From the NCBI RefSeq assembly GCF_001297705.1, contig NZ_LIRF01000003.1, forward strand, positions 310,001 through 374,000: DNA of 64,000 nt, written 5' to 3'. The translations under genes and the position numbers were made by a program. Shown here one piece after another: positions 62,550-64,000 of this stretch; the first letter of the stretch is position 1, and every line of letters begins with the position of its first letter. The DNA comes from Chryseobacterium sp. ERMR1:04. Its GTDB lineage: Bacteria > Bacteroidota > Bacteroidia > Flavobacteriales > Weeksellaceae. The notes under the pieces are model-generated. The model saw only the letters and a program-made list of their open reading frames with translations. It had not been told where the DNA came from and did no database searches.

Positions 62550-62589
62550 TGTATTAAATTTTATTGGTTAACTTTCTATTTAGCAATTA

Positions 62590-64000
62590 TTAAATTGCTG
62601 CTTCTTTTTTAAAATAATTGACGAAATCTTCCATATTCATCACTCCAAGATCTCCCTCTCCACGTCTTCTTATAGAAATCGTTCCATCTTTCTCCTCATT
62701 TTCTCCTACAACCAGCATGAATGGGATCTTGTTTAATTCTGCATCACGGATCTTTTTACCCGTCTTCTCATTTCTGTCATCTATCTGACCGCTAATATCG
62801 TGATTTTCTAAAAATTGTGAAACTTTTTTCGCATAATCTACATATTTTTCACTGATTGGTAGAATGATGAACTGCTCAGGGCTTAACCATAATGGGAAAT
62901 CTCCTGCAGTATTTTCTAATAAAATCGCGATAAAACGTTCCATAGAGCCAAATGGCGCTCTGTGTATCATTACCGGTCTGTGTTTTTCATTATCGCTTCC
63001 GATATAATGAAGATCAAATCTTTCCGGTAAGTTATAATCTACCTGAATAGTTCCTAACTGCCATTTTCTTCCTAAAGCATCTTTCACCATGAAATCTAGC
63101 TTAGGGCCATAAAATGCAGCTTCTCCGTATTCGATAACTGTTTTTAATCCTTTTTTCTCTGCCGCGTTAATGATCGCGCTTTCGGCTTTCTCCCAATTTT
63201 CATCAGAACCGATATATTTTTCTTTGTTTTCAGGATCTCTTAAAGAAACCTGAGTGACAAAATCTTCAAATCCTAAAGACTTAAATACATAAAGTGTTAA
63301 GTCAATTACCTTTTCAAATTCTTCCGAAAGTTGATCCGGAGTACAGAAAAGGTGAGCATCATCCTGAGTAAATCCACGTACTCTTGTTAATCCGTGAAGT
63401 TCTCCACTTTGCTCGTATCTGTAAACCGTTCCGAATTCTGCATATCTTTTAGGAAGATCTCTGTAGCTCCATTGTGAAGTTTTGTAGATTTCACAGTGGT
63501 GAGGACAGTTCATCGGTTTCAATAAGAATTCTTCTCCTTCATTAGGCGTTTTGATCGGCTGAAAACTATCTGCTCCATATTTATCCCAGTGCCCCGAAGT
63601 TACGTATAATTCTTTTGACCCAATATGTGGAGACATTACAAATTCATAACCTCCTTTTTTCTGAGCAACAGAAAGGAAATTCTCTAGTTTTCTTCTCAAA
63701 GCAGTTCCTTTTGGCAACCAAAGTGGTAAGCCGGCACCTACTTTTTCAGAGAATGCGAAAATCCCTAATTCTTTACCTAGTTTTCTGTGATCTCTTCTTT
63801 TAGCTTCTTCTAATCTTTCAAGATGTTCCGTAAGATCTTTCTGTTTAGGGAAAGAAATACCATACACTCTTGTTAATTGAGGATTTTTTTCATTTCCTCT
63901 CCAGTACGCTCCCGCTGCATTTAGAATTTTCATCGCTTTTACAATTCCAGTGTTTGGAATGTGTCCTCCACGACATAAATCTGTGAAATTATCATGCGTT
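62590..64000 (-). CDS. thrS: Threonyl-tRNA synthetase, 5' end beyond window
   Basis: About 470 C-terminal codons are visible; the gene continues past the right edge. The sequence beyond the internal ATG at 63933 ([14 protein letters not shown]) is in frame and conserved, so that ATG is not the start. The class II catalytic domain shows motif 2 [11 protein letters not shown] and motif 3 [11 protein letters not shown]; zinc ligands are in [10 protein letters not shown] and elsewhere. The anticodon-binding domain follows (about the last 105 residues). The thrS-infC order on this strand is the conserved one. Confidence 0.97.
   Translation of the reverse strand, partial: THDNFTDLCRGGHIPNTGIVKAMKILNAAGAYWRGNEKNPQLTRVYGISFPKQKDLTEHLERLEEAKRRDHRKLGKELGIFAFSEKVGAGLPLWLPKGTALRRKLENFLSVAQKKGGYEFVMSPHIGSKELYVTSGHWDKYGADSFQPIKTPNEGEEFLLKPMNCPHHCEIYKTSQWSYRDLPKRYAEFGTVYRYEQSGELHGLTRVRGFTQDDAHLFCTPDQLSEEFEKVIDLTLYVFKSLGFEDFVTQVSLRDPENKEKYIGSDENWEKAESAIINAAEKKGLKTVIEYGEAAFYGPKLDFMVKDALGRKWQLGTIQVDYNLPERFDLHYIGSDNEKHRPVMIHRAPFGSMERFIAILLENTAGDFPLWLSPEQFIILPISEKYVDYAKKVSQFLENHDISGQIDDRNEKTGKKIRDAELNKIPFMLVVGENEEKDGTISIRRRGEGDLGVMNMEDFVNYFKKEAAI

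Noticed and set aside
1..64000. CRISPR arrays, prophage or insertion sequences
   Set aside because: No regularly spaced repeats, transposase, integrase or phage structural genes were found anywhere in the window.

Overview
The window reads as a chromosomal segment of a Bacteroidota bacterium of the class Flavobacteriia, most likely Chryseobacterium or a close relative (Weeksellaceae). The reasons are the low GC content, the type IX secretion (T9SS) component PorQ, two peptidases with T9SS C-terminal sorting tails, the near absence of Shine-Dalgarno sequences, and many promoters with the Bacteroidota -7 element TAnnTTTG. No replication origin, CRISPR array, prophage, integrase or transposase was seen.

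Layout. 1-9319: cmk (partial), porQ, pyrH-frr, a secreted unknown, then lptF/G-lolA-ftsK. ftsK is split by an exact 271-bp tandem duplication. 9494-14367: an exported isochorismatase-type hydrolase, a Crp/Fnr regulator and the fused cytochrome c biogenesis protein CcsBA. 14734-21605: a compact four-gene locus (VioB-like ferritin-like protein, LodA/GoxA-like quinocofactor oxidase, SPASM radical SAM enzyme, flavoprotein), the most unusual system in the window. 21899-28336: SPFH protein with a ribbon-helix-helix partner, lysine catabolism (amaB, lat), DUF2007, SemiSWEET and GNAT genes. 28410-34718: a GbsR/MarR-regulated RND efflux operon. 34932-35005: tRNA-Ala(GGC), followed by three AT-rich secreted unknowns. 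36966-39878: an AraC regulator and two tandem NTF2-like paralogues, the second fused to a DJ-1 domain and frameshifted. 40094-42770: small accessory genes. 42938-47760: dapD and a glycan-assembly operon. 47768-54906: a complete histidine operon hisGDCBHAF-IE behind a leader peptide and attenuator, with hisC frameshifted. 55029-57511: a TonB-dependent receptor and a small protein. 57518-59975: two tandem M28 peptidases. 60079-64000: rplT, rpmI, an alpha/beta hydrolase, infC with a non-ATG start, and thrS (partial).

How the parts connect. PorQ belongs to the machine that would export the two M28 peptidases. lptF/G and lolA both serve the cell envelope. lat and amaB convert lysine to 2-aminoadipate; a LodA-type lysine oxidase would feed the same intermediate, so the quinocofactor locus may be metabolically linked to its neighbours. 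The his operon carries a textbook stall-dependent attenuator.

Three genes (ftsK, hisC and the NTF2-DJ-1 fusion) each lose their frame through one simple change. This suggests either assembly or sequencing errors, or recent mutations, and should be settled before any phenotype is inferred.
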